NCBI GenBank assembly: GCA_011389555.1
Contig: JAABUD010000316.1
Span: 1 to 55,428, forward strand
DNA from: Desulfotignum sp.
GTDB lineage: Bacteria > Desulfobacterota > Desulfobacteria > Desulfobacterales > Desulfobacteraceae
Direction: 5' to 3'
Length of the DNA stretch: 55,428 nucleotides
Positions 32,929-42,207 of this stretch are shown piece after piece. A program made the position numbers and the translations under genes. The notes beneath the pieces were generated by a model that had not been told where the DNA came from, did not search any database, and was given only the letters and a program-made list of their open reading frames with translations. Within the stretch, counting starts at the first letter, position 1. Each line of letters starts with the position of its first letter.

Positions 32929-33893
32929 AACCATCGGACATCCGAAAAGCAGCCGACTGGGCCGCATCACAGACCCGGTCCCATACCCTTTTTCTGTCTG
33001 AGACCCGTCATCCCGGACAACCTGCATTTGATGCGTTTGCATCGGAACTGACCCGGACCGCCCCGTGTGTCCGCGTCACCCCGTCCGACCGGCCGTGTCA
33101 GATTCCCGCTTTTTTTATTGCCGACAATATCCGTTTCAGCGCGTTGCCCCTGGAAAAAGAACTGGCCCCGTTTCTGGAAGCCCTGGGTTTTCAGGCCCAT
33201 CCTTCGCCTTTGCCGGAAAATATCCAGGCGCAACTGGCACAGCTGTCCACCCCCTGTCGTCTGACCCTGTTCATCGCCGTCCAATGTCCGCATTGTCCGG
33301 ACATGGTCAGACGTCTGGTTACGCTGGCCGTTCACTCAAAACATATTTTTCTGGATATCATCGACGGCACCTTGTTTCCGGAAACGGCAGACGCACACCA
33401 GGTGCGGTCCGTGCCCTGCCTGATCCTTGAACCGGATTTCAGATGGACGGGCCGGGTCGATTCAGAAGAAATCCTGACACAGATGATTGAACGGGATCCT
33501 TCCCGGCTCAGTGCGGCCACGTTCAGACAGATTCTGGAACAGGGGGAGGCGGACTGGGTCTGCCGTCAGATGATTCAGGCAAACACTCTTTTCAAAGGAT
33601 TCACGGATCTGCTGCGGCACCCGGAGTGGTCGGTAAGGCTGGGCGCCATGGTGGTGGTGGAAAACCTGGCCGAACAGGCCCCGCAACTGGCAGTCCACCT
33701 GGGTCCGGTTCTGATGCAGACCTTTGACGATGTGTCTGACATTTCCATACAAGGGGATCTTCTTTACGCACTGGGAGAGGTGGGGGATCCGGAAACCCGG
33801 GCCTGGATCGAAAACAGATTGCCCGGCCTGACACATTCGGACCTGAAGGATGCGGCCGAAGACGCCCTGGCAGCCATTGAAGACCGCGTGTGA
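32925..33893 (+). CDS. Thioredoxin-fold protein with C-terminal HEAT-like repeats
   Basis: 322 residues. The region to about 90 may be a first, motif-less thioredoxin fold. Residues about 110-200 form a clear one with active-site CPHC (121-124) and the cis-proline segment RSVPCLIL, an arrangement like the paired thioredoxin folds of AhpF/PDO proteins. Residues about 205-320 are helical repeats of HEAT type (HPEWSVRLGAMVVVENLAE, ISIQGDLLYALGEVGDPETRAWIE). There is no signal peptide, so it is cytoplasmic. It overlaps the receiver-GGDEF gene by 4 nt, so the two are co-expressed and may act together, for example in redox-linked signalling. That functional link is inferred. Confidence 0.8.
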   Translation: MKPSDIRKAADWAASQTRSHTLFLSETRHPGQPAFDAFASELTRTAPCVRVTPSDRPCQIPAFFIADNIRFSALPLEKELAPFLEALGFQAHPSPLPENIQAQLAQLSTPCRLTLFIAVQCPHCPDMVRRLVTLAVHSKHIFLDIIDGTLFPETADAHQVRSVPCLILEPDFRWTGRVDSEEILTQMIERDPSRLSAATFRQILEQGEADWVCRQMIQANTLFKGFTDLLRHPEWSVRLGAMVVVENLAEQAPQLAVHLGPVLMQTFDDVSDISIQGDLLYALGEVGDPETRAWIENRLPGLTHSDLKDAAEDALAAIEDRV

Positions 33894-33950
33894 TCTTCTG
33901 GTTCACGCCTTCCGGTTGACACAACTTCTTGTTTGGGGTATCACCTTGTC

Positions 33951-34412
33951 ATGGAAAATCTGATCGCTCGATTCAATCTGGCCCCTCACCCGGAAGGCGG
34001 ATTTTTCCGGGAAATCTACCGGTCCGATCAGCAGGTGTGGTCCGGGACCGCATCGAGTGACCGGGCTGCTGCCACCCATATCTATTTTCTGCTGCCCAGA
34101 GGACAGGTGAGCCGGTTTCACCGGGTGATCCATGATGAAATCTGGCACATTTACCAGGGAGACCCGCTCCGTCTCATTCAATTTGACGGAATCCGGGTGA
34201 AAGAAACCTGTATCGGCACAGGCTGTCCGGATTTTACCACGGTGGTGCCGGCAGGTACCTGGCAGGCCGCCGCCAGCACCGGCACGTCTACACTGGCCGG
34301 CTGTACCGTGGCCCCGGGATTCGACTTCACCGATTTCAGCTTTCTGGCGGATCACCCGGCGGATCTATCAAAATTCAAGGAGATTGGCAGCGGACTGGAC
34401 TCATTTCTATAG
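33951..34412 (+). CDS. DUF985-family cupin protein
   Basis: 153 residues from ATG 33951 (upstream TTG 33933 is unlikely). Cupin-5/DUF985 hallmarks: LAPHPEGGFFREIYRS, ATHIYFLLPRGQVSRFHRV, DEIWHIYQGDPL, VPAGTWQAA and TLAGCTVAPGFDFTDF. The fold is a small beta barrel; some members bind metal or sugar-like ligands, but no general function is established. It lies 57 nt after the thioredoxin-HEAT gene. Confidence 0.9.
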   Translation: MENLIARFNLAPHPEGGFFREIYRSDQQVWSGTASSDRAAATHIYFLLPRGQVSRFHRVIHDEIWHIYQGDPLRLIQFDGIRVKETCIGTGCPDFTTVVPAGTWQAAASTGTSTLAGCTVAPGFDFTDFSFLADHPADLSKFKEIGSGLDSFL

Positions 34413-34435
34413 ATTGATTTGTTGAGGAGTAAAAA

Positions 34436-36079
34436 ATGACACCCCGCACCACGCCCCGTTTATCCGATGTTTCTTCGTTACTGCGTACCTGTGTCGGCTC
34501 TGACGGCCGATTCCGGGTAGGCCGGCACCGGCCGGATTTTGAGGTGGCCAATCTTCGAAAAAAAGATTTCATCTCCCGGCTCGGTCAACTGCCCGACGGC
34601 ACCCCGGTCTGGAATCACGCCAATTTTCCCGAAACCGACATCCGGGAACCGGCCGCAGACATCATTTATGAAATCCCCAACCCCCTGCCGTTCAGAGGCA
34701 CCACGTTCATCAATTCCGCCTGGGCCGATGGTAAAGCCGGGCATCCGGAAAAGATACGCATGTCAACACCGCCCCCTTGTTCTCTGTTTGACAGCCTGGA
34801 AACGGTCCAGCCGAAGATGGCGGATAAAGATAAATTCCGGCTTTTGACCGCACTGCCCCATCCTTTGAAGATCGCTTTGGCACAGGAATCCACCGATCCA
34901 AAAGAACTGTGCATACTGGCCGGCCTCGCCTGCACCCTGGTGTTCGACCCCGGCAGTGACCTTCCCCGGGGCATGGGATTTCAAAGAAACCGACACGGGA
35001 AACCGGTGCCGGACATAGCGTTTCCGGATCTTTTCGAAGTGCTGGTGAACAATCCCCATCTGCCGGATGCGTACAAAACAGTCATGGTGCTGCGCCCCGG
35101 CATCCAGGGAAACAGTGAAATCATCGGGGAATACACGGGCCGCAACACCCATGTGTTTGAATATCTGCGCCGCAATTCCTATATCCCCTGGGGCCATTTT
35201 GCCGCCAACATGGCCCATGACTGCATCCGATACCGGGCCCGGGATCTGACTGTCGCAGATATGCAAGGGTTGCGCCATCTATATTACCAGCGGGCCTACT
35301 GCCGGGTGGCCGCCCAGCTGGACCTCCCCCTGCCTGACCACGGGAATCCCCTGTGTGTCAAAGATCTGGAAACCCTGCGGCAGGCCATTGTCAAGGCCCT
35401 GGAAAGCGGCCGGGGTCCGGAGTTGTCATTCAACGGGGCATTATGGGGGTGGAACTTCGGGTTCGGGGCCGCACCGTCCGGACACCGGCTCCACGCCTCC
35501 CACCAGATGATCCACCAGCAAAACGCCTTGATTCCCAGACAGGTGGAAGACGACCATGGCGAGTGGATGCCGTGCTTTGCCTGCGGTGACCTGGTGACCG
35601 ACTTTATTCGGCATTTTGAAAAGATTCATGACAAACCCTTTTTCGATGCATATGTTGAGGCCATGACACACAACCGCCGCACAGATGGGAATGACCGCAA
35701 AGAGACCTCTTTGATCATCCATGAAGATGATCATGTGCGCCTGTTCGTTCCCAAGGCCCAGGTGAACGAATGGGAATTGCAGGTGATGACCCGGTCCCGG
35801 ATTCCTCATATCCTGGCGGCGGATACAGCGGTGAGAGAGGCGTTGGACCTGGCCATTGTAAAAGCGGTGCAGGCGCTGGAAACACTGGGGGCACAGATGG
35901 TGACCGGAATCGAATTGTCGGCCCGGTTCGATACATCCTGTGTGAATCAGCATATGATCTACAGTTTCATCCCCCGGCTGCCCTATGCCCCGCCCACTTT
36001 TTCCGAAGCCCAGCTGCGGTGGATCAGCGGCGTGTATCCGGAAGACCTGGCCCGGGCCTGCCGCCATATCGTGACCTGA
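34436..36079 (+). CDS. Large hypothetical protein, possibly HIT/GalT-superfamily nucleotidyltransferase-like
   Basis: 547 residues. GAGGAG lies 6 nt before the ATG. The middle contains GHRLHASHQMIHQQ (about 349-362), loosely like the His-rich active-site strand of GalT and Ap4A-phosphorylase proteins. The last third (LFVPKAQVNEWELQVMTRSR, MIYSFIPRLPYAPP) resembles the second lobe of such enzymes. A possible metal site is MPCFACGDLVTDFIRHFEKIH (C-x2-C with H-x5-H spacing). There is no signal or membrane segment. The GalT-like reading is tentative because the canonical H-x-H-x-Q/H triad is not exact. It is followed 22 nt later by a small orphan, probably in one operon. Confidence 0.6.
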   Translation: MTPRTTPRLSDVSSLLRTCVGSDGRFRVGRHRPDFEVANLRKKDFISRLGQLPDGTPVWNHANFPETDIREPAADIIYEIPNPLPFRGTTFINSAWADGKAGHPEKIRMSTPPPCSLFDSLETVQPKMADKDKFRLLTALPHPLKIALAQESTDPKELCILAGLACTLVFDPGSDLPRGMGFQRNRHGKPVPDIAFPDLFEVLVNNPHLPDAYKTVMVLRPGIQGNSEIIGEYTGRNTHVFEYLRRNSYIPWGHFAANMAHDCIRYRARDLTVADMQGLRHLYYQRAYCRVAAQLDLPLPDHGNPLCVKDLETLRQAIVKALESGRGPELSFNGALWGWNFGFGAAPSGHRLHASHQMIHQQNALIPRQVEDDHGEWMPCFACGDLVTDFIRHFEKIHDKPFFDAYVEAMTHNRRTDGNDRKETSLIIHEDDHVRLFVPKAQVNEWELQVMTRSRIPHILAADTAVREALDLAIVKAVQALETLGAQMVTGIELSARFDTSCVNQHMIYSFIPRLPYAPPTFSEAQLRWISGVYPEDLARACRHIVT

Positions 36080-36101
36080 AAAAACCGACAGGGAGAAGGC
36101 C

Positions 36102-36509
36102 GTGATTCTTCATGATTTCACCTATGAATGGGACGGAAAAAGCGATTCCGGGAAAAAACCGATTTCCTGGTGGCCCGGCTGTTACCGGGTGAGGATCCTC
36201 CGGCTGGGACAGGAAGATGGCACTGTCAAATTCATGTTCCCGAATGCCGTGGTGTTCCGCCCCGTCCAGACCCGGGCCGTGATGAACACCTCTCTGGAAA
36301 ACTATATCCACTATTTTGCCGAAGAGATCAGCCGGCAATACCAGCTGGACCTGACCAAAGTCCTGTGGATAAAACTGGGGGACCCGGTGACCGTGGCCCG
36401 GCTGACACCGGAAAGAAAACTGTCGGATGAGATCTTTTATGCCGTTTCCTGGCGGCCGGTCCGGCCCAATGAAATGGCTGCCATCGAGCCGGACATTGCC
36501 GATTTCTGA
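36102..36509 (+). CDS. Hypothetical protein
   Basis: 135 residues from GTG 36102, which has GGGAGAAGG just upstream; an internal ATG at 36112 is out of frame. Not recognised. It is a mixed alpha/beta, soluble, acidic protein with aromatic blocks (YEWDGKSDSGKKPISWWPG, YRVRILRL, IFYAVSWRPV). It follows the GalT-like gene by 22 nt and converges on gdhA with no gap. No function is proposed. Confidence 0.7.
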   Translation: MILHDFTYEWDGKSDSGKKPISWWPGCYRVRILRLGQEDGTVKFMFPNAVVFRPVQTRAVMNTSLENYIHYFAEEISRQYQLDLTKVLWIKLGDPVTVARLTPERKLSDEIFYAVSWRPVRPNEMAAIEPDIADF

Positions 36510-37859
36510 TTACACCACCCCCTGATCCATCATGGCATCCGCCACTTTGACAAACCCGGCGATATTGGCCCCGTTCACGTAATTTCCCGGTGTGCCGTAT
36601 TCTTCGGATGCCGCCAGGCTCTCGCGATGAATATGCTGCATGATATTGCTGAGCCGTTCTTCCACTTCCTGGCCGGTCCACTTGATGCGCATGGCATTCT
36701 GCGCCATTTCAAGTCCGGATACGGCCACCCCCCCGGCATTGGCTGCCTTGCCCGGCGCAAACAGGATTTTGCGGTCCAGAAAAATATCGATGCCTTCCAG
36801 GGTCGTGGGCATGTTGGCCCCTTCGCAAACCACCTGTACGCCGTTGTTGACCAGATTCTGGGCATCGACCTCATTGATTTCGTTCTGGGTGGCGGACGGA
36901 AACGCACAATCTGCCTTGTGATCCCACAATGGACTGTGATCCGCCGCCGGAATGAATTCCGTGTACACCGCGTCTGAATATTTTTGTGCATATTCCTTGA
37001 TGCGGCCCCGCTTGACGTTTTTCAGATACATCACATAAGCCAGTTTTTCCACATCGATGCCCTTTTCATCATAGATGTATCCCATGGAATCAGACAGCGT
37101 GACCACTTTGCCGCCCAGATGAATGATTTTTTCCGTGGTATACTGGGCCACGTTTCCGGAGCCGGATACCAGACAGATCTTGTCTTTCAGGGTTTGTTGC
37201 CGGGTAGCCAGCATCTCCCGGGCAAAATACACGGCCCCGTATCCCGTGGCTTCCGGCCGGATCAGGCTGCCGCCCCAGTTGAGACTTTTGCCGGTGAGCA
37301 TGCCGCTGAACTCGTTTTTCAGTTTTTTATACATGCCGAACATATATCCGATCTCCCGGCCCCCGACCCCGATATCGCCTGCCGGAACATCCCTGTCCGC
37401 GCCTAAGTGCCGGAACAGTTCCGACATGAAGCTCTGGCAGAACCGCATCACTTCATTGTCGGACTTGCCCTTGGGATCGAAATCCGCGCCCCCTTTGGCA
37501 CCCCCCAGGGGCAGGGTGGTCAGGGCGTTTTTGAACACCTGTTCAAAGGCCAGAAACTTGAGAATGGACAGATTCACGGAAGGGTGAAACCGCAGTCCGC
37601 CTTTGTAGGGACCGATGGCGGAGTTCATTTCAACCCGGAATCCCCGGTTCACCTGGACCCGGCCCTGGTCATCCGACCAGGGAACCCGGAACTGGATGAT
37701 CCGCTCCGGCTCCACCATACGTTCCACAATACCGGCATGACGGTATTCAGGATTCCGGTCCAACACCAGCTTCACCGATCCGACCACCTCGGTGACCGCC
37801 TGATGAAATTCCTTTTCATGGGGATCCCTGCCACTGATAATATCCATGATTGTCGTCAT
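36510..37859 (-). CDS. gdhA: Glutamate dehydrogenase, hexameric (NADP-type, GdhA family)
   Basis: 449 residues, the usual length for the small hexameric enzyme. Active-site and substrate motifs: NRGFRVEMNSAIGPYKGGLRF, PLGGAKGGADFDPKGKSDNE with the catalytic lysine, and PAGDIGVGGREIGYMFGMYKK. The Rossmann domain has VSGSGNVAQYT. It interconverts 2-oxoglutarate plus ammonia and glutamate; the family is mostly NADP-linked and assimilatory. It lies 34 nt downstream of a large NAD-type glutamate dehydrogenase gene in the same direction, an unusual pairing. AGGAG precedes the ATG. Confidence 0.95.
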   Translation of the reverse strand: MTTIMDIISGRDPHEKEFHQAVTEVVGSVKLVLDRNPEYRHAGIVERMVEPERIIQFRVPWSDDQGRVQVNRGFRVEMNSAIGPYKGGLRFHPSVNLSILKFLAFEQVFKNALTTLPLGGAKGGADFDPKGKSDNEVMRFCQSFMSELFRHLGADRDVPAGDIGVGGREIGYMFGMYKKLKNEFSGMLTGKSLNWGGSLIRPEATGYGAVYFAREMLATRQQTLKDKICLVSGSGNVAQYTTEKIIHLGGKVVTLSDSMGYIYDEKGIDVEKLAYVMYLKNVKRGRIKEYAQKYSDAVYTEFIPAADHSPLWDHKADCAFPSATQNEINEVDAQNLVNNGVQVVCEGANMPTTLEGIDIFLDRKILFAPGKAANAGGVAVSGLEMAQNAMRIKWTGQEVEERLSNIMQHIHRESLAASEEYGTPGNYVNGANIAGFVKVADAMMDQGVV

Positions 37860-37893
37860 TTTGCTTCTCCTGTGTTCTTGAATTTTTAAAACG

Positions 37894-40800
37894 CTATGCT
37901 TTTTTATCCGCCGGTTCGAACAATGCCTTCATGGCCGGAACAAACGCTTTCCGGGTGGATGCCACATACGCATCCCACTCGCTGCCATGCCGGTAAAATG
38001 CCGTGGACGCAATTTTCTTGGTGACAATGGCATTGCGGTAAGCCTGCAGTTTTTCCGCATTCATGATGCCCAGAATCGCTTCTCTGCCCAGAATTTTCAC
38101 CAAAACCCGGGGAATATAGGCGGCCATCACCTGCCAGAGCAGGTCTTCATCCGCCAGAATCGTATCCAGGGCATCCGCCACCTGGTTCTGGAAAGCAAAG
38201 ATCTGTTCACTGGTCTGTTCCGACAGGACAAACAGCGGTGTTTCCGGATTTTTTTCATGAATTTTCAACAGCATGGCTGTCTCGTTGCTGGCGTGGTTCC
38301 GCACCAGGGTCAGCATATCCCGGATCAGAGCCCACCGGGTGGAGACATCTTCCAGAAGGCGTTTTTCATACTCGTCTTCAAACAGAAACGCGGTGAGCAC
38401 TTCCGCCACGGCGGATGAAAACACCCCGCCCTTGTTGGCCGAAGAGTCCTTGACCTGGAGAATACCGGTGTTTTTGGCGATATACCGACGGGCCGCATCA
38501 TCGAAAAACACATTGGCCCCTTCCACGATGAACCGCAGTTCCTTGAACAGGGACGTAAACGCCTTGACATTGCGCTGGTTGATGGTGTCCTTGAATCCGC
38601 CGCAGGGGATGAAGGCCTGGATATCGGCCTGTTCAATGAATTTCCGGTTGGCCGGGTCCGTGATGAAGTTGCGGTGAAACATGGCGCCGTCTGCCACAAA
38701 GGTCCCGTCCGGCAATGTGATGTTCTTGCCTTTCAGCGGCACCCGGAACCCGTTGGGACTGAGTTTTTCCTCGGGAAACGCCATGGAATTGTTCCGGGGA
38801 TGGGTATGGCGCATGAACGCGATTTTCATCAGGGTTTCCCTGTCCAGCCCTTCCGGGTCGAACAGAATGGACCCGCCGTCTATCACCAGACAGATCTTTC
38901 CCTTATAGCACTGGATTTCATTGCTGCCCAGATCCCCGTCCGGTCCGCCGGTTATCATCAGGTTCAGATCTTTTTCTCTGGCATCGCTGTGGGCGATCAG
39001 GGTCCGGAATGCTCCCATCACGGAGGTGGTGGTCATGCCGCTGGTGTCCACCTGTCCGCCGATATGTTCGTAAATCCGGTCCATCTCCGTGGTGGTGACC
39101 ACGGAATCCCCGTTAACGAGCAGTTCCGTGCCGGATTTTCCATGGGGTACCAGCCCGAACAGGTCCTGATTTTCGAGCATCCCATAGGTGTCGTGGGGAA
39201 TCCCAAAGCTTTTGCCCGTGGTAATGGTCCGCCAGTAGGCATATCCGCGTTCCTTTGCCCGGAAAGCCACGGCATCCATCAACGGGGCCGTGCCTTCATC
39301 CGGCCCGAAAAACACCATCTCCGGCCGGCCGTAATAATCTTTGACTTGAGAATCCGCCAGCATCAGGTCCATGATGCCTTCGGTATAATCAAACAACGCA
39401 TCCATGCTGTAATGGGCATAGGTGAAATGGGGCACCACCACCCCTTTGGAACCGCTCTCACAGATATCCTTGTGTTTGAGGCGCTGGGCCTTGGGACCCA
39501 GCGCATAGTTGAGAAGCACGGCGTTGTCCAGTTCCGTGGCGTGGTTGGCCGTGGTCACCCGGATCAGGCGCAGGCCCCCTCTGGCAATGTCATCGGCCCG
39601 AAGATGGGTCCCTGTGGAATAATGGCCATTGACAAAGAACAGCCCGTAGACAAACTGTTTGAATACCAGCGGATCCAGCACCTGATGGGTCAGACGGAAT
39701 GAGAACGAGCGTTTTTCCGGTTTGTAGAAATTGGTCTTCAGGCAGCAGGATATCAGTTTGAACATGAACTTGAACACATCATACCCCAATGGATCGTCCA
39801 TGAACCGCACGGCCAAAAGCTGCTCGAATTCCACGGATTTCATTTCCAGCCGTTCCCCGGTTATCTCCCCGGGACTGGCCGGATTGAATCGGGCATCGAA
39901 CAATTCAAACAGAAACCGGATCAGATCCGGATGGTCCATGGCCGTATCCAGGATCACGTTGGAGACATAGGTGAATTTATTGGACTCGTGAATCCGGGCG
40001 GAAAACGCTTCCTGGTGATCCACGGAATCCAGACTTTCCATGATCTCCCGGTCGGTGCGGGTGCCTTGTTCCTTGTAAATGAACAGATGGGTGAAATCCA
40101 CGGCATTGCCGGCAAACAGCATCTCCTGAAAGCTGAGAATTCCCTCCACGTACAGCTGGGTGATCCGGCTGATGCGAAAACTCAAAAAAGCCTGAAGATC
40201 GGCAATCAGAGGGGCCTCCTGGTTTCTTGACAGCTCGCCGGACACATACAGTGAGCAGATGGATGTCGCCACCCGGGTCTCGGTGAAATACGGCTCCCAG
40301 TATGCCCGGGTAATGGTCAGGCCGTGATCGGCAAACAGTTTTCTCAACACCGGCAGCTGCGGCCGTTCAAAATCTGAATTGAACATGAACCGGATTTCAC
40401 CGATATCCGACAGGTTGAACACTTCCACAAACGGGGTGACATGCTGGCTGACCTGTGTCAGAAACTTTTCATACCGGTTCCGGGTCAACCGGGGGATGGC
40501 AGTGAAATCCAGGTTCCGGTTGAACAGGAAACGCGATTCCATAAAATCGGAATCCGGATAATCCATCACGGTTTCCGGTCGGTACACATAGGTATAATAG
40601 GATTTTTCCGGATTGTAGTAATATTCTCGTCTGTGACCGGCCAGCATTTTGTCCAGAATCCGTTCCATGCGGTCCCGGGTGTCTTTTGTCGCAATTCGTA
40701 TCCGCTGGACATTGCTGTCCTGGGTCAGGTCGAAATCGATATCCGCCACCCAGGAATGGAGAACGCCTTTGTTTTCACTGAAATAGATGCCTTTGGCAAT

Positions 40801-41043
40801 GGAGGATAGAATACTTTTCAACGATTCTTTGGTGATGGTTTCAAAAAAATAAACAGGGAACCCCAGATCATTGAGAAGGATGCCGGCTGCCAGGTTGATA
40901 CAGTTGGCAGTGATCAGACCTTCCGATGACAGATCGATCACGGCCTCGTACAGCAGGCTGGGATTCAGGTTCACGTGTTTTGCTTTTTCGATGATGTGAG
41001 CCCCTGCGGAGGAGCCCTGGCCACCGTCGGTTGTAATATCCAT
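37894..41043 (-). CDS. Large NAD-dependent glutamate dehydrogenase (about 1050-residue family)
   Basis: 1049 residues. A long N-terminal regulatory part (to about 480) without named domains precedes a C-terminal Glu/Leu/Phe/Val dehydrogenase core. Core motifs: THLRADDIARGGLRLIRV, KGVVVPHF, the nucleotide-binding segment LMITGGPDGDLGSNEIQ, FIPCGGFKDTINQRN and RFIVEGANVFFDDAARRYI. The large NAD enzymes usually act catabolically, releasing ammonia from glutamate. GGAGAG lies upstream of the ATG, and a promoter-like sequence at 41088-41116 probably drives it together with gdhA. Confidence 0.9.
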   Translation of the reverse strand: MDITTDGGQGSSAGAHIIEKAKHVNLNPSLLYEAVIDLSSEGLITANCINLAAGILLNDLGFPVYFFETITKESLKSILSSIAKGIYFSENKGVLHSWVADIDFDLTQDSNVQRIRIATKDTRDRMERILDKMLAGHRREYYYNPEKSYYTYVYRPETVMDYPDSDFMESRFLFNRNLDFTAIPRLTRNRYEKFLTQVSQHVTPFVEVFNLSDIGEIRFMFNSDFERPQLPVLRKLFADHGLTITRAYWEPYFTETRVATSICSLYVSGELSRNQEAPLIADLQAFLSFRISRITQLYVEGILSFQEMLFAGNAVDFTHLFIYKEQGTRTDREIMESLDSVDHQEAFSARIHESNKFTYVSNVILDTAMDHPDLIRFLFELFDARFNPASPGEITGERLEMKSVEFEQLLAVRFMDDPLGYDVFKFMFKLISCCLKTNFYKPEKRSFSFRLTHQVLDPLVFKQFVYGLFFVNGHYSTGTHLRADDIARGGLRLIRVTTANHATELDNAVLLNYALGPKAQRLKHKDICESGSKGVVVPHFTYAHYSMDALFDYTEGIMDLMLADSQVKDYYGRPEMVFFGPDEGTAPLMDAVAFRAKERGYAYWRTITTGKSFGIPHDTYGMLENQDLFGLVPHGKSGTELLVNGDSVVTTTEMDRIYEHIGGQVDTSGMTTTSVMGAFRTLIAHSDAREKDLNLMITGGPDGDLGSNEIQCYKGKICLVIDGGSILFDPEGLDRETLMKIAFMRHTHPRNNSMAFPEEKLSPNGFRVPLKGKNITLPDGTFVADGAMFHRNFITDPANRKFIEQADIQAFIPCGGFKDTINQRNVKAFTSLFKELRFIVEGANVFFDDAARRYIAKNTGILQVKDSSANKGGVFSSAVAEVLTAFLFEDEYEKRLLEDVSTRWALIRDMLTLVRNHASNETAMLLKIHEKNPETPLFVLSEQTSEQIFAFQNQVADALDTILADEDLLWQVMAAYIPRVLVKILGREAILGIMNAEKLQAYRNAIVTKKIASTAFYRHGSEWDAYVASTRKAFVPAMKALFEPADKKA

Positions 41044-41087
41044 TTAACTCTCCTGTCTGATGATTATAAACCCGTGCTACGGGGTTG

Positions 41088-41116
41088 CTAGTATACTCTT
41101 ATTTCGCCGGGGTCAA
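41088..41116 (-). promoter_or_regulatory. Candidate promoter of the two-gene glutamate dehydrogenase operon
   Basis: Minus-strand TTGACC (41116-41111), a 17-bp spacer and TACTAG (41093-41088); TATACT two bases earlier is an alternative -10 at 15-bp spacing. Confidence 0.5.
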
Positions 41117-41194
41117 CCCAAATTGCCTGTTTTTTACCCAATCAAAAAAAATACCGACGGCCGGCCGGGGCCGAACGCCATCTCGATTCGCGTA

Positions 41195-41223
41195 TTGACT
41201 TCAGTGAGAAACAAGGATATTTT
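41195..41223 (+). promoter_or_regulatory. Candidate promoter of the MaoC-like gene
   Basis: TTGACT (41195-41200), a 17-bp spacer and TATTTT (41218-41223), 40 bp before the ATG at 41263. Confidence 0.5.
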
Positions 41224-41262
41224 GCAGTTTTTACAAATAATTCTGATGATGATTTGACACAT

Positions 41263-42204
41263 ATGAGCCCAGAGATCCAGCCGATTCCAGTAACGGAAAA
41301 CATCCATTCCGTTCATTTGACCCATTTGCCGCCGATGCCGGCCATCTTTTGCAAACTGCTGATGTCAGCGGTCGGAAAACAAACACGAATCCCCTTTCAT
41401 GGCCGGGTAACAAAAGGGCGGCTGTGTCTGCACAAGGTGTCTTTCGATCCGAACCGCGTGCATCGATACCGTCAGGTATGCGGATTTTCCCATGCGCCTG
41501 AAGATCCCGCAGTGCCTCCCGGTTACCTCCAGACCCTGTTCATCGGGTTGCTGGGCCGGTACATCACTTCGGATTTCTTTCCCATCAACCCCATGGGGCT
41601 GATTCAGACCGGCCAGCAGTTCGAATCCAGATGTCCGGTCCTGATCTCTGATACCCTGGATCTGTTCTGCACCCTCCAGGACATGACATTGACGGCAAAA
41701 GGGATCTCCACCCGGTTTCTTCTGGAAATATATCGAGACGACAAACAGGTATGGCAGGGAATCTCCACCTACCTGACCCGGACGTCCAGATCGAAAAGCA
41801 CGTCCAGAACAGTTCAGGACCGGCCTTTGCCGGCACGAATGTCCCTTGAGGTGCCTGCGGGTACCGGCCGCGGATATGCCCGGGTCTCCGGGGATTACAA
41901 CCCCCACCACCTGTCGAATGTCACGGCCCGCATCATCGGATTCAAGCAGGCGATGGTCCACGGCATGTGGAGTCTGGCCCGGACCCTGGCCTGCCTGGAA
42001 CAAATCACGCCGCTGGTCCCCCCCTATTCTGTGGATGCCGCATTCAAGCTGCCGATCTTCATGCCCGCCACATTACGTCTGGGATATGAACAGGTGCTGA
42101 ATGGCCGCACATTCCACCGGATTTTTTTCGATCTCCGGGATGCCGCCACTCTGGGACCGCATCTCAAAGGCCACATCACGCACCGGAAAAAAAAGGGGTC
42201 ATAA
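41263..42204 (+). CDS. MaoC-like hot-dog-fold protein (acyl dehydratase family)
   Basis: 313 residues from ATG 41263. The C-terminal half is a MaoC-like hydratase domain: YARVSGDYNPHHLSNVTARIIGF carries the Asp-x4-His catalytic pair of R-hydratases, followed by MVHGMWSLARTLACLE. The N-terminal half is probably a second, degenerate hot-dog repeat (FPINPMGLIQTGQQFESRCPV), giving the double-hot-dog architecture. The natural substrate would be a 2-enoyl-CoA, but this is not certain. It lies 3 nt before an EamA transporter gene. Confidence 0.85.
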   Translation: MSPEIQPIPVTENIHSVHLTHLPPMPAIFCKLLMSAVGKQTRIPFHGRVTKGRLCLHKVSFDPNRVHRYRQVCGFSHAPEDPAVPPGYLQTLFIGLLGRYITSDFFPINPMGLIQTGQQFESRCPVLISDTLDLFCTLQDMTLTAKGISTRFLLEIYRDDKQVWQGISTYLTRTSRSKSTSRTVQDRPLPARMSLEVPAGTGRGYARVSGDYNPHHLSNVTARIIGFKQAMVHGMWSLARTLACLEQITPLVPPYSVDAAFKLPIFMPATLRLGYEQVLNGRTFHRIFFDLRDAATLGPHLKGHITHRKKKGS

Positions 42205-42207
42205 CCC

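Noticed and set aside
38674-39702. 342-codon plus-strand open frame inside the large glutamate dehydrogenase gene
   Set aside because: Complementary-strand artefact of a conserved 1049-residue enzyme.
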